DNA of 64,000 bases, from the NCBI GenBank assembly GCA_009667805.1, contig CM019066.1, positions 331,136,619 through 331,200,618 on the forward strand, read 5' to 3'. Below are positions 45,034 to 56,016 of the stretch, piece after piece (the stretch's first letter is position 1; the number at the start of each line of letters is the position of its first letter). Below the pieces are notes generated by a model. That model worked only from the letters and a program-made list of their open reading frames with translations, had not been told where the DNA came from and ran no database searches. Origin of the DNA: Leptobrachium leishanense (Eukaryota > Chordata > Amphibia > Anura > Megophryidae). The position numbers were made by a program, and so were the translations under genes.

Positions 45034-45590
45034 GGGCCCTATTACATTCTTCATGCAAAAACTCACGGTAAACGTGTGAATTTTTGCGCGAAGCGTTAAA
45101 CGTTAACGCGCGTAAATCAACGCTGGTATTACAATCCTCGCGCATTTTTTCATCCGTCAAAAAATAACGCTCGTAAAACGGACGCACAAAAACAGGCGCG
45201 CAGCAACGTTGCGCGCAGAAATCAGTGTGCGGACTGTTTTTTCACAAGATTCAGCCAATCAGAATTAAGAACCACAATTGCCTCATGTTAAGTTTTTGCG
45301 CCTGTCAAAGTCAATCTGCGCTTATATGTTGCATCAATAAAAAAAACACGCACAACTTCTCAAATTTATTGGTTTGGTATGTGTAGAATGTGTAACTATA
45401 CTTTGCTGCGTATTTTTTTTTGGGCTGGTGTATTTGGGTTCGGCCAGGTTGATAGAATTTGCCATTAACACCAGCTTTTAGGATTTGCTAAAATTATGCG
45501 CGCAAAGGCTGTGCGTTAAATCCTGCGCATAGATTTTAATACCATCCGTGTACCAGCACATAAACGCATTTGCAAAAGGCCAAATCATGG
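45034..45590. mobile_element. Second copy of the GGGCCCTATTACA MITE, inverted relative to 4024
   Basis: GGGCCCTATTACATTCTTCA at 45034 is followed by sequence (45100-45450) that matches the reverse complement of 5045-5440, including ACAATCCTCGCGC and the GGTATGTGTAGAATGTGTAAC block. The right end is not clear. Confidence 0.65.
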
Positions 45591-45599
45591 GGATTATAA

Positions 45600-47484
45600 G
45601 TAGTCATAGATGTCCCATGTTCTGTTGAGGTTCAATGTCTTGTTTTTTATTGATGTATTCTGGTTGGTAAAGTAATAGGAATAACATCTTTTTTCCTTTT
45701 CAACAATCTATTTACAAAGCAGCCGGGAGTGCCGAGTCTACATTGATTAAAATTACCTCCTCTTGGACGGTATGTCACGCGTCTACCAGTTCGGCAACGG
45801 AATGGTTTGTGTTACATATAATCATAGGTGTTGCCAGTGGGGATGTAGGTGATGGGGTGAGATAACCATTTCTAGTTGAAATTATTATTATTTTAGCCTC
45901 TGTGTGACGTTCTGTTGATTAGCACAAATCGGCAGTATGAAAATGATCTAACACATATTAGATGTTTTCTTCCAAAAACAAGTTACAGAATATTCCTAAT
46001 GTCATTACCCTGTGAAAAGGGGTGTAAAACGTATGTGCTGATGATATATGTTCTCATACTACAAACCTGAAAATGTAAATTTTTTAAATTAGGTGCTTTT
46101 GCAATGTTTTACCGTAATTGGGGCTTGATCCGGTTTAAACCTTTCCACCTGAGAAAGCAACGATACGACACACCCCAAATAATAACCACACAAATCTTTT
46201 CCAATGTTTCCATCAAAACACTCAGGTGTTTTAAGTTCCGTCTACACCAGGTGGATTATGTTTTGAAAACTAGGTTTGGAGAATTTTGTTTTGCAAATGA
46301 CTTGTAAAACCCCTCCTTTGTTTTCCTTTTCTTTGCTGCACACTAAAATTCCACGTTACGTTTTCCCAAGTAGTGTGCAAAAGATACTGTTTATGGGTGT
46401 TTTTCTTTCTTTCGGTTTATATTTATTTTTCGAATTGAATAATTTATCTAGTTGTGTGAAAAGGGAGACTTGATTAATTTATATGGTTGTGATTTTTCTG
46501 ATATTTGTAGCGGAATGCAAAACGATCAATGATTTCATTTCGTAAATTTCATTTTGTAATATTGGCCTGCCATGTTGTTTTCTCCAGTGTGTTTTGTGTA
46601 GAGGGCTCAAATAATTAGGTAAAATACAAAACTATGGTTTACCGTCACTGGTCGCTATCACCTCCTTCAAGCTAATGCTAGCACTCACGTTAGCGCTAGC
46701 TTAAAAGAGGTGATAGTGAATCGGAGCTGATCTGGGCGGAGCGCTAACAGGTTAAAAAAAACATTACCGAATCGGTATTTGTGGTTTATACAGCGAGGTT
46801 ACTGTACTTTGTGCTCCCTATACTTAACATGAAAGTTAAGTAACCCGTTTGCGTTTGGTGCCTTGCGCTTTTCAGCACGGGGTTACTGTACTTTGCACTC
46901 CCGATACTGATTAACACTTTGCGCTCCCCATGTTAAGTGTTAGGATTACAAAGTCCTAACGCTGATTAACAAAAAGTTAACCAGAGCCAGGACTTGGTGT
47001 TAACGGATTTCGCTGATGCAGAATCCATTAGCACCAGCCAAAAAACTAAAAAAAATTATTGTATACTCACCTCCTGTCCCGCGGCGAGGACCACAGCTCT
47101 GTCCACCTCTTCAGTCCGGCGGGAGCAGGGAAAGACTGGGGGAAAAAGTCCCCCCCCCAGTCTCCCCCTGCATATCACTACGCTGACTGGCCGAATCTCG
47201 CAAGGCAAGATCCGGCTGGTCATGTGACCACCGGCGTCTGCTTCAATGGCGTCCTATGCGCTGCCGCTCGCATTCCCGGGGTTAACGCGCGGTAACAATG
47301 CAGGCAGCATTTTTTGCGCCTCCATTGTAATCTAGTGGTAAAACGGGCGCGCTAGGGGGAAAACTGCGAGCACAGTTTTTCCTCCCTAGCGCCCCCGTTT
47401 TACAGCTAGGATCGTAATTTAGCCCCAAATGTGCTAAACTAACACAGAAAGCTAGATAACACACCTATGACTTGTTATAATATG
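45600..47484. other. Mostly unassigned; dispersed repeat in the right half
   Basis: 46640-46740 has an imperfect hairpin (TATCACCTCC...AAGAGGTGATA) around GCTAGC motifs. 47062-47290 shares its core with 21346 and 41500. The rest shows nothing that can be supported. Confidence 0.35.
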
Positions 47485-47492
47485 CTGTAGAC

Positions 47493-48908
47493 CAGGGATC
47501 TCAAACTCAAATTACCTGAGGGCCACTGGACAAATTTTCATATCCCATGGGGGCCACATGCAAAATTTGAAACTCGTTTTTATTTATTAAACTGTTTTCT
47601 TTTACACGAAAGTGTTTTTATTTCCGAACATTTTTTTTTGGTATTTTTCTGGCAAAACTTTTTATTCCTTCTTTTTATAAGGTGTTTTTATTTTATTCTG
47701 TAACAGAACTTTTCTCTGTCCCTCCATTCGCCTGTCCCTCAGTCCTTCTGTCCTCCGTTTTGTCTCCCTCTCTCTCTGTCTCTCCGTCCCTCTGTCTCTC
47801 CGTCCCTCTGTCTCCATCATCTGTCCCTCTGTGTGTGTCTCCATCCATCAGTCCTTCATTCTGTGTCTCCATCCGTCCCTCTGTCACTCTGTGTGTGTCT
47901 CCATCCTTCAGCCCCTGTCACTGTGTGTGTGTCTCTCCATCCTTCAGCCCCTGTCACTGTGTGTGTCTCATCATTCAGTCCCTGTCACTGTGTGTCTCTC
48001 CATCCTTCAGTCCCTGTCACTCTGTGTGTGTCTCCATCCTTCAGTCCCTGTCACTCTGTGTGTGTCTCCATCCTTCAGCCCCTGTCACTGTGTGTGTGTC
48101 TCCATCCTTCATTCCCCATCACTCTGTGTGTCTCCATCCTTCAGTCCCTGTCACTCTGTGTGTGTGTGTGTCTCCATCCTTCAGTCCCTGTCACTCTGTG
48201 TGTGTCTCCATCCTTCAGTCCCTGTCACTCTGTGTGTGTCTCCATCCTTCAGCCTGTCACTGTGTGTGTGTCTCCATGCTTCAGTCCCTGTCACTCTGTG
48301 TGTGTGTGTCTCCATCCTTCAGTCCCTGTCACTCTGTGTGTGTGTGTCTCTATCCTTCAGTCCCTGTCACTCTGTGTGTGTCTCCATCCTTCAGTCCCCA
48401 TCACTCTGTGTGTCTCTCCATCCTTCAGTCCCTGTCACTGTGTGTGTGTCCTCCCTTCAGTCCCTATCACTGTATGTGTGTGCCCTCCCTTCAGTCCCTG
48501 TCACTGTGTGTGTGTCCTCCCTTCAGTCCCTGTCACTGTGTGTCCTCCCTTCAGTCCCTGTCACTCTGTCTCCATCCATCATTCCCACAGTTTTTCACTT
48601 TATCTTTTCTTTTTTTTTCCCCTCGTGCTCTGCTAACTCCTATACCCCCAATCAGCCTTTCTTCTCTCTCCTCCTACTTCCCCCCCCCCAACACTATACT
48701 CGCCCCAGGTTTCCCATGCTGTGCTTCCTGCCTGCCGAGTGCAGACGCCTCTGTGTGCAGAGAGCTGGTTGGAAAGGGGCGGAGCCAGCACGCAGGGCAT
48801 GTTTTTCCTGGGTGAGAGCAGCTGATCAATGTATTCTGTGACTGCGGGCCATTTGTAATAGGTCTGCGGGCCACAAATGGCCCGCGGGCCGGTACTTTGA
48901 GACCCCTG
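47493..48908. mobile_element. hAT-F with minisatellite
   Basis: Begins CAGGGATCTCAAACTCAAAT and ends GGTACTTTGAGACCCCTG. The perfect 8-bp TSD ctgtagac lies at 47485-47492 and 48909-48916. The right subterminal region has GCGGGCCACAAATGGCCCGC, a strong short palindrome. No transposase is present. Confidence 0.93.
47880..48570. repeat. 34-37-bp minisatellite in hAT-F
   Basis: About 19 units of TCTCCATCCTTCAGTCCCTG followed by TCACTCTGTGTGTG, with variable (TG)n length. As the unit is not a multiple of three and lacks stops, three overlapping plus-strand frames of 267-377 residues are open; none is likely real. Confidence 0.95.
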
Positions 48909-49095
48909 CTGTAGACTGTAAGAGCGATTGCAAGAATTTCACTACACTATCCAGATTTCAAGGGTAAGTATCTTTTCCCTTTGCATTGTTCTGCATTGTT
49001 GTGATAATTGCATCAGTATTTTCAGCTTCTGACCTTCAGTGTCAGATCATAATATTAAAATATATGGAACAAATGGACAGATTTTTAAGGTTTTA

Positions 49096-49481
49096 GGCTG
49101 GGGTCAGACTAATGCATTTTTAACGTGCGTTTAGGCGCACTTAATCACGGCCGCAGTAGCAGCAAATGACGGGCAATGACAGCCAATATACAAAGTACGG
49201 CCGCATTTTTTTGAGAATGCAGAACTGCTAGTACTGACATACAGAGTGCGCTGCGTCCGCTAGCGGCGTGTTTGCGTGATTAGGAGATGTCAGACGCTGC
49301 TAATGTCCGGGAACATAACGTCCAGATGCAAAAAGTGTTTTATTGACGATCTGTAAAAAATCACGCACGAAAATGCGCACCGTATGACCGTTTTCGCACA
49401 TTCCGTGAAAAAATACGTCAATGCGTTTGGACGCACTTTTTTGACGGTCGCTGCGAATAATGCGTTCGTTTGACCCTAGCC
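49096..49481. mobile_element. MITE with GGCTGGGGTCAGAC ends
   Basis: GGCTGGGGTCAGACTAATGC is inverted at GCGTTCGTTTGACCCTAGCC. It shares internal CGTCCAGA and AAAAACGCACG motifs with 50341-50767, arranged inversely. Confidence 0.75.
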
Positions 49482-49600
49482 TAACTCTGTACATAACATC
49501 AGTTTTTGTCTCTGAATAACATTGAAGCTGTATTTTTTTTAAAGCTTTTGGCAATTTTTTAAATAAATTGGTTATTTGATGCTACATTATGACACACTAC

Positions 49601-50087
49601 GGGCCCTATTCCATTCCAGATGCTAACATGGAGACTGTAGGAGGGATAATGTGCGCTTGCAGATTATCCCTTACCGGCTCCATGTTAACGTTGTTTTCTC
49701 AGGAAAGTGCTATCTCAGCACCTAACCCCAGAATGCAGCGCTAACCTCCCTGTTACCCACAGTAGCGCTTCCACTCCACCACGACTAGCAGCACCTGGAC
49801 TCCATGGAGGCTTGCGCTTCCAGGCGCGAGCTCTGCGCATCTGTTAAAAGGTTTGCTTGCGCGTCCCAATAATAAATTGCACCAGCACTTTGTAATACCT
49901 CACTTGTCGAGACGCTAAAAATAGATTGCGCTCCTCAAGTACAGTAAGCTCGCGCAAGCTGCAAAACCTCGTCACCTGACTGTAGCTTTAAGATTGGAAT
50001 ATCAATGCCAGACATTAAACTTACTTCTCCTAGCGATAATGATTACATATTGAGACGCAACATTAACACCAACTTTGGAATAGAGCC
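49601..50087. mobile_element. MITE with GGGCCCTATTCCA ends
   Basis: GGGCCCTATTCCATTCCAGA at the left; the right end AACTTTGGAATAGAGCC is its imperfect inverse. Related to the GGGCCCTATTACA family at 4024 and 45034. Confidence 0.6.
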
Positions 50088-50118
50088 AATTGTGTGAAGT
50101 CATACTGTAAATACTATC

Positions 50119-50296
50119 AGGTCTATTCAAAGAAAAGTGAACCTCAGGAGAATGACTGGAGAAGTGAAAATTCTAGGTCAAAATAGCCAAACCAGAAAAA
50201 TTCTCCCATTTATCTCCCTTTCCAAATTGGCTATTTGGTCCAGATTGTTCTCTTCTCCTGCCAATTCTCCGGAGTTTCACCTTTAGTGAATAGACT
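50119..50296. mobile_element. Small MITE related to 58092-58273
   Basis: AGGTCTATTCAAAGAAAAGTGAA and the imperfect inverse TTCACCTTTAGTGAATAGACT bound a core (GGAGAATGACTGGAGAA, TTCTAGGTCAAAATAGCC) nearly identical to that of 58092-58273. Confidence 0.65.
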
Positions 50297-50340
50297 TGTA
50301 TTTCTTGCAATTTAGTTTGTGCCATAAGTCTGTGAATTAA

Positions 50341-50767
50341 GGCTAGGGTCAGACGAACGCATTTTTCACGTCGTCCGTGAAAAAGTTCGGTCGAACGAAC
50401 GTACGTATTTTCCCCCGGAATACGCGATAGCGGTCATACGATGCGCCTTTTCGTCCGTGATTTTGTACGGATCATCAATAAAACACTTTTTGAGTCTGGA
50501 CGTTATGTTGGCCGGACATTAGCAGCGTCTGACGTCTCCTAATCACGCACACACGCCGCTATGCGGCCGCAGCGCACTCTGTACGTCAGTAGTAGCGGTT
50601 TGACGTTCTCGAAAAAATGCGTTCGTTGGCCACTTGCGTTGCGCGGACGAACTTTCGTGCGGCCGTTCGTCGTATGTTCCCCGGCATTGGACGTCATTTG
50701 CTGCTAGTACGGCCGTGATTTCGTGCGGCTAAACGCACGTTAAAACTGCGCTAGTCTGACCCTAGCC
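50341..50767. mobile_element. MITE with GGCTAGGGTCAGACGA ends and TAA TSD
   Basis: GGCTAGGGTCAGACGAACGC and GCGCTAGTCTGACCCTAGCC are inverted ends, flanked by TAA at 50338-50340 and 50768-50770. A 3-bp TAA/TTA duplication indicates mobilisation by a PIF/Harbinger transposase. The interior is CpG-rich and built of CGTCCG and GTACG motifs. Confidence 0.85.
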
Positions 50768-51929
50768 TAAGGGTGTAACTGTAAAACATATTTTTACTAC
50801 GGTAAAATTAGTATGTAGTATGTTGTGAAATAGTTATTCGCTGCCTTTCCTGAGTTGATGTGCTTTATTGTGTGATATACAACATCCTTTATCTAAACTA
50901 CGCAACTATTTCATTTTCTCTTCGCTATATGCCAGATACTCTTGAGACTGTAAGGGAGAGTGCCGTATAATAACTAACCTCAAGGTGCTCCACCTTTCCG
51001 CTTAAACTTTTTTCCTTTCTTGCTCACTGAAAGTTTATTCTGCCTCCTTTTGTTCACTAAGGCCGGGTGCACACTAGGTGTTTTCTTCTGCGCACTAGCG
51101 TGCGTTAAAAAGGACGCACTTTATGACGAAAGAGATTGGTAGACGCCAGACGATGCGTTAATTTTGACGCACGTCATAAAACTGAACGCAGCCGTTCAAG
51201 TGCGCAGGTGTGCTCATTTGACGTTCATCAGCACGTGGCCAACGTCATCTATACGGCGTCAATCCTAGCGCAAAAGCCTTGGTGTTTCCATGACGGACGT
51301 CTTCAGTGCGTGTTATGTGTTGTGAGCGTACTACGTATGTTCTTCTCTATCCGCATAATTTTATGCTGCAACAGACGTCATAAATAGGGATGAGCCGAAC
51401 ACTCCCCGAGTTCGGTTCGAGCCCGAACCCGAACTTCCTATTTGTTCGGGACCGAACCCGAACCCGAACTCGAACCCCATGCAAGTCAATGGGGCTGAAA
51501 ATTCGGTTGTTTAGAGTGCCCTCCAAGAGGGCATATATGCTACATATTTGCCATAAAAGGTGTATGGGGTCCGGGTAGTGCCCTGGGGGACAGGAAACAA
51601 GGACAAAAAGTAAAAAAAAAAACGTTTTTAAAGGGACAGTGAGTTTTCCATGAAATAAGGGTTAAAAATAAAAACCAAAAATGCCTTCAAATATCGTGCC
51701 TAGGAGGTCCCCATAACCTGCCCGTGAAGTGGCTGATTTCTAGGATGTATAGAAATATGTAAAAACCAGAAAATGACATTTCAAATGACGGTAAACGCAG
51801 AACAGGTTTAGTGATTTTTTTGGCTAAATTATTGTGAATCTTATGCAGGCTTTGGATGAAAGTAACAATAGGTGCTTTAAAATTGGGCTTTTAGCGTCGG
51901 CAACAGTGCCGTCACACCGTAACCCCTCT

Positions 51930-52335
51930 GAGGATATGAATCTGATACAGGCGTCAGTGGCAGTGCACCCAGATATTGTGCCTTTAGTGCCAGGCCAGCA
52001 AGTATCATCATACAGTAACCCCTCTGTGGTATTGTGGAAGAATGCAGGGGTGGACCATGTGGTCCTATATTGAAAAGTGTTTTTTTTTTATCTGGTAATG
52101 GGCGTCAGTGCACCCAGATATTGTGCCTTTAATGCCAGGCCATCAAGTATCATCATACAGTAACCCCTCTGTGGTATTGTGGAAGAGTGCAGGGGTGAAC
52201 CTTGCGGTCCTATATTAAAAAGATATGCATCTGGTTAAGGCGTCAGTGCACCCAGATATTGTGCCTTTGGTGCAAGACTGCCAGGGCAGCAAGTATCATC
52301 ATACAGTAACCCCTCTGTGTTAGCAAGTATCATCA
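51930..52335. repeat. Tandem repeat of about 120 bp in hAT-C copy 3
   Basis: The block CACCCAGATATTGTGCCTTT through CATACAGTAACCCCTCTGTG is present three times (about 51966, 52110 and 52250), the last followed by a short duplication of GCAAGTATCATCATACAGTA. Copy 2 has a single copy at 44260-44350. Confidence 0.8.
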
Positions 52336-52341
52336 TACAGT

Positions 52342-52796
52342 AAGGCTGGGGTCAGACGAACGCAGTGTTAACGTCCGTGTTGCCCGCACATAAGTACGTC
52401 CGTGATAGCATACAATTGTGTTAAATGGAGCCCCACACACGAAGTACGTCCGCACAGAAGTGCAGGGGCTGACGGACGCTGCAAACGGACGCAGGTTAGG
52501 CAAGAACGTAATACTGCTAGAACGGACGTGCGGAGTGCGCCACGTCCACAACGTCCGCATAGCTTTGTGTGTGAGTGATGCAACGAGGTCAGATGGACTG
52601 CATTTATACGTCCAGCATTTTTGACGGACAGAATGTTTTTTCATTTTAATTTATTTTCCCTGCTACATCAGTCAAAAAATACGTCAGTGAAAAAAACGGA
52701 CTGTTTGGAATGGCCACTACCTTGTTGTCAGTCAGTAAGTACGTCCGTACTGCACGGACGCACAGTCACAAAATGCGCTCATCTGACCCTAGCCTT
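52342..52796. mobile_element. MITE nested in hAT-C copy 3
   Basis: AAGGCTGGGGTCAGACGAAC and the inverse end GCGCTCATCTGACCCTAGCCTT. The interior matches 31113-31563 over most of its length. It sits in the last unit of the 120-bp repeat. Confidence 0.8.
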
Positions 52797-53116
52797 AGAT
52801 GTTATTTAGAATTTTTTTCAAACACCAGTTAACCACTTGGCTGCTATGGACGCGCATAGCACGATGACGCCAGTCCTGGAGTTAGGGGGTTCATTGGAAC
52901 CCCCTATCTCCCAATCCGTGGCAGCTAGGGGTTAATGTTTGATATCGTTGGATCAGCCAGAGCATGGCCTTTCCAAGGATACCAAACATGAGCATGAGAA
53001 ATGTTTTTTAAAAAAATATCGTATATACTCGGGTATAACCCGACCCGTGTATAAGCCGACCCCCCTACTTTTTCCCAAAAAACCTGTGAAAACTTATTGA
53101 CTCGCGTATAAGCCTA

Positions 53117-53370
53117 AGTGGGATATTGCCCCAGCTCACACATGGATATTGCCCCAGCTCACACATGGATATTGCCCCAGCTCACACATGGATATTGCCC
53201 CAACTCACACATGGATATATATGCCCCCAGCTCACACATGGATTTGCCCCAGCTCACACATGGATTTGCCCCAGCTCACACATGGATATTGCCCCAGCTC
53301 ACACATGGATATTGCCCCAGCTCATGGATATTGCCCCAGCGGCAGCCAGCTCTCACATGGATACTTGCCC
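53117..53370. repeat. 23-bp minisatellite, about 10 copies
   Basis: Units GATATTGCCCCAGCTCACAC plus ATG, with a few truncated units at the right. Three plus-strand frames are open through it (THGYCPSSHMD-type repeats); these are products of the repeat. Confidence 0.95.
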
Positions 53371-53431
53371 CTGCTCCGGATCCAGCAGGGGTTGAGGGGG
53401 CCCAGATGCCGGGCAGCGGGAGTGCCTGCCC

Positions 53432-53615
53432 GGTCCTGAACACTGAGTCCATCCGTGTTGAAGGGGATGCGGCTGCGTGCGTGCGCAGGTCACGCGGTCC
53501 GGCGAGTCAGGTGGTACGGAGACTCAGTACCACCTGATTAGCCGGACCACGTGACCGGCTGCGCCTGCACGCAGCCGCATCTCCTTCAACACGGACGGAC
53601 TCAGTGTTCAGGACC
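53432..53615. repeat. 184-bp palindrome
   Basis: GGTCCTGAACACTGAGTCC ... GTGTTGAAGG, GATGCGGCTGCGTGC and AGTCAGGTGGTAC pair with their inverses up to GGACTCAGTGTTCAGGACC. Arms are about 80-90 bases with few mismatches. The inner part (CAGTACCACCTGA...) matches the palindrome at 8917-9020. Confidence 0.9.
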
Positions 53616-54674
53616 TTGACTCGGGTATAAGCCGAATCGCGGTTTTTTGACTCAAAATCTGAGTCAAAAAACTCGGCTTATACCTGAGTATATATGGTAA
53701 TAAAAAAAATAAAGAAAAATAAACAAGTTTTTTTTTGTTTATGCAGCAATATTGTTCCCATTTCAATTATAATGTGAACAATAATGCTGCACTGACGATT
53801 TTTGTATGCGGTGCGTTTGTTAAAAAAAGCGAACTTTTCCCCCAAAAAAATGTAACGAGACCCCATTTCTAATTTTTTTAACAAGCGCACCCCATACAAA
53901 ATATAACCGCAAACGATCGCATGTTAAAATGTGAAAAAAAACACTTTACACATAATAAATTATTGAAAATTCAAATTTTATTGCATTTTTGTTATAATAT
54001 ACAGACATGACATAACGTATACATATAATAATGACATATTATGAATCTGCCAAGTCTGCCGGAAAGAACGATATATAATATGTCTGGGTCATATATCAAA
54101 ATATGGCTACAAAACGCGGTTAAACATGATGAGCAAAAGCGGTAAAAATGACCTCAGCACAGAGGTGTGAAAAGCCTCAGCAGCGAAAGGGTTAAATACA
54201 GCATATTAGGATGTTTTAGGGAAATTAATTCTCAAATCTCAATCAGAAGCAGACACCACCCCACCCTCAGTATGGTGTACAATGTATCAAATTGATTACC
54301 AGACTAAAAACACCTGGTGTTATGCCCATTTGTGAACAGAGGTCATTTAGAGTTGATAATCTTTCCACGTACACATTAGTTTTTAATTCAATATCTAATA
54401 AACCGTTGCTTATAATATTCTGCAGTAAAGAGTCTCTTTATTTCTAGATTTTTTAGTATTTTTTTAAGCATTTTCTATACTTTTTTAAAAATTTCCTTTT
54501 TTTCTTCGAACTCGAACCAAACAGACCCAAAAAGTTCAAAATTTGCGAACTTTCGAACTGCCAAAGTTCGGGTCGAACTCCGAACCGTCCGAACCCGAAC
54601 AGCTCATCCCTAGTCATAAAGAGCGCCATAACTCGCGCTAGTGCGCAGAAGAAAACACTAGTGTGCACCCTAAA

Positions 54675-55165
54675 GGGGTTATTCAAAGAGCAGCGAAATC
54701 TCACCACAATTTTGGTGCTCTTTCATTTGGTGCACTTCGGCGAGCTGAATTTGCCGACCCTATGGTAAATTCAGCATTCACCGCAGGTCCCCGAATTGTG
54801 ACGAATGGATCCGCCGAACGCCGCCGTAAAATCTCCGAACACATCCGATACACCGCCAAACGCAGCCACAAACTGCTGAACGCAGTCAATTATCCGCGAA
54901 CGCCTCCTATCAGCCACTGAATGCCGCCGAAAAAAGCAGACGAACGGGTGTAAAAATAAAAACCCTGCACTTTTTAAAAGGCGTTTTAAACTAAAATAAT
55001 ACATAAAAATATATGGAATTATGTATAAGGTCCTATGAATAATGATAAAAAGGTCTGTTACGGAGTAAAAAAAAATGCCATAAAAAAAAAACACCTTTTG
55101 CAGCAAATGAAAAGAATACATGGTTGAATAAAAATTAATAAAAACGGGAATTTTATTTTGCATCT
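54675..55165. mobile_element. Half of a GGGGTTATTCA MITE
   Basis: GGGGTTATTCAAAGAGCAGC and the following region are the inverse of 28170-28539, including GCGGTGAATTCA-like and TTCGGCGG-type motifs. The other end is missing. Confidence 0.6.
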
Positions 55166-56016
55166 GTCCTGTGTGTGTTTTATGTTTAGGTCAAATTTTC
55201 CTCTTACTCGTTTATACAACCAACACATATTATATACAGTTTTTTCCGCAATTAAATGGACTTTCTAAAGATACCATTATTTCCATCATATATTATAATT
55301 TACTATAAAAAAATATGAAATATGATGGAAAAAACACACTTTTTCAAAATTGAATCCCCAAAATCTACAAAAAAGACCCCAGCTAAATGGTCGAAATTTT
55401 GCCCTGAGATTAGAAATACACAATTTTTACATGTTTCTGCTTTTTAATCCCTTCACTGCTGAGCCATTTCACCTCTGTGCCCTGAGCTCATTTTTTTGCT
55501 CATCATGTTTAAATACCAGCTTAAGTCCTACTTTATTAACCCCCCAGACATTAATAAAAAAATTGTTGTTTTTTATTTTTTTAATTTTTTTTATTATTTT
55601 ATTTCCAAAGTATCCCCTATCTCCACTTAGCACCTAGGCAGTTAACTCGCCCACTGACGTCATTGCACGTATGGTGATGACATCAGTAGGTGAGGGGGTG
55701 ACCCGGAGTCTTTGCTGACATCAAAGATGTCAGCCACATCCGGATTTGAATCGCGGTTGGCGCCAAATCCCGATCCAGCAACGGAGAGGTTAAAGACAGG
55801 TACCGCTGAAAAGGGAAGACTCTGCCCTTTCCAGCGGTGCTTTTCTTTTTTTGTACGGTTTGGGAAGGAGAGGGCTCCAAAGGCCCCTTCCTATTTTTCA
55901 GTACAGGAACTGACTTCAATAAGCCCCTTCACCATGCCCACCAGTTGGAACTCAGACTGTCTCCCTGCAGCCAATGATACACGCCGCACATCAGCTATGT
56001 AGGTGGGCCAGAGCAG

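Larger units (their letters stand above)
53018..53699. mobile_element. Fold-back element with GTATATACTC(G/A)GGTATAA ends
   Basis: TCGTATATACTCGGGTATAA at the left and the inverse TTATACCTGAGTATATATGG at the right bound a segment with GTATAAGCCGA motifs at both sides. The centre holds a 23-bp minisatellite (53117-53370) and a long palindrome (53432-53615). Repeats with ACTCGGGTATAAGCCGA termini occur in several vertebrates; I cannot name the superfamily. Confidence 0.65.
52833..54191. mobile_element. TTAA-flanked element nested in hAT-C copy 3
   Basis: TTAA occurs at 52829-52832 and 54192-54195. The right end reads inward CCCTTTCGCTGCTGAGGC and the left CCACTTGGCTGCTATGG. The right half (53700-54190) is the inverse of 36180-36700 and 42530-43010. 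A further fold-back insertion (53018-53699) lies in its centre. Confidence 0.75.
51385..54612 (+). mobile_element. hAT-C, copy 3
   Basis: Begins TAGGGATGAGCCGAACACTC and ends AACAGCTCATCCCTA. The 8-bp TSD gtcataaa is perfect (51377-51384, 54613-54620). It lies in the opposite orientation to copies 1 and 2. Inside are three partial repeats of a CAGTAACCCCTCTGTG block (51990-52330), a MITE (52342-52796) and a TTAA-type element (52833-54191). The core is shortened near 51797 relative to copies 1 and 2. Confidence 0.93.
51061..54670. mobile_element. Harbinger-type element (GGCCGGGTGCACAC end) split by hAT-C copy 3
   Basis: The left end matches the element at 18483. The right end (CACTAGTGTGCACCC) lacks the last four bases GGCC. 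TAA lies at 51058-51060 and 54671-54673. Outside the hAT insert only about 390 bases remain, so this was a MITE. Its internal block TTAAAAAGGACGCACTTTATGACG matches 18526-18550, which links it to the family that still has a transposase remnant. Confidence 0.85.

Noticed and set aside
47682..48841. Three overlapping plus-strand open frames of 267-377 residues rich in Cys, Val and Ser
   Set aside because: They are translations of the 34-37-bp minisatellite in hAT-F. The unit has no stop in any plus frame and is not a multiple of three, so all frames stay open.
53118..53537. Plus-strand frames of 89-139 residues with THGYCPSSHMD repeats
   Set aside because: Translation of the 23-bp minisatellite; open in three frames.
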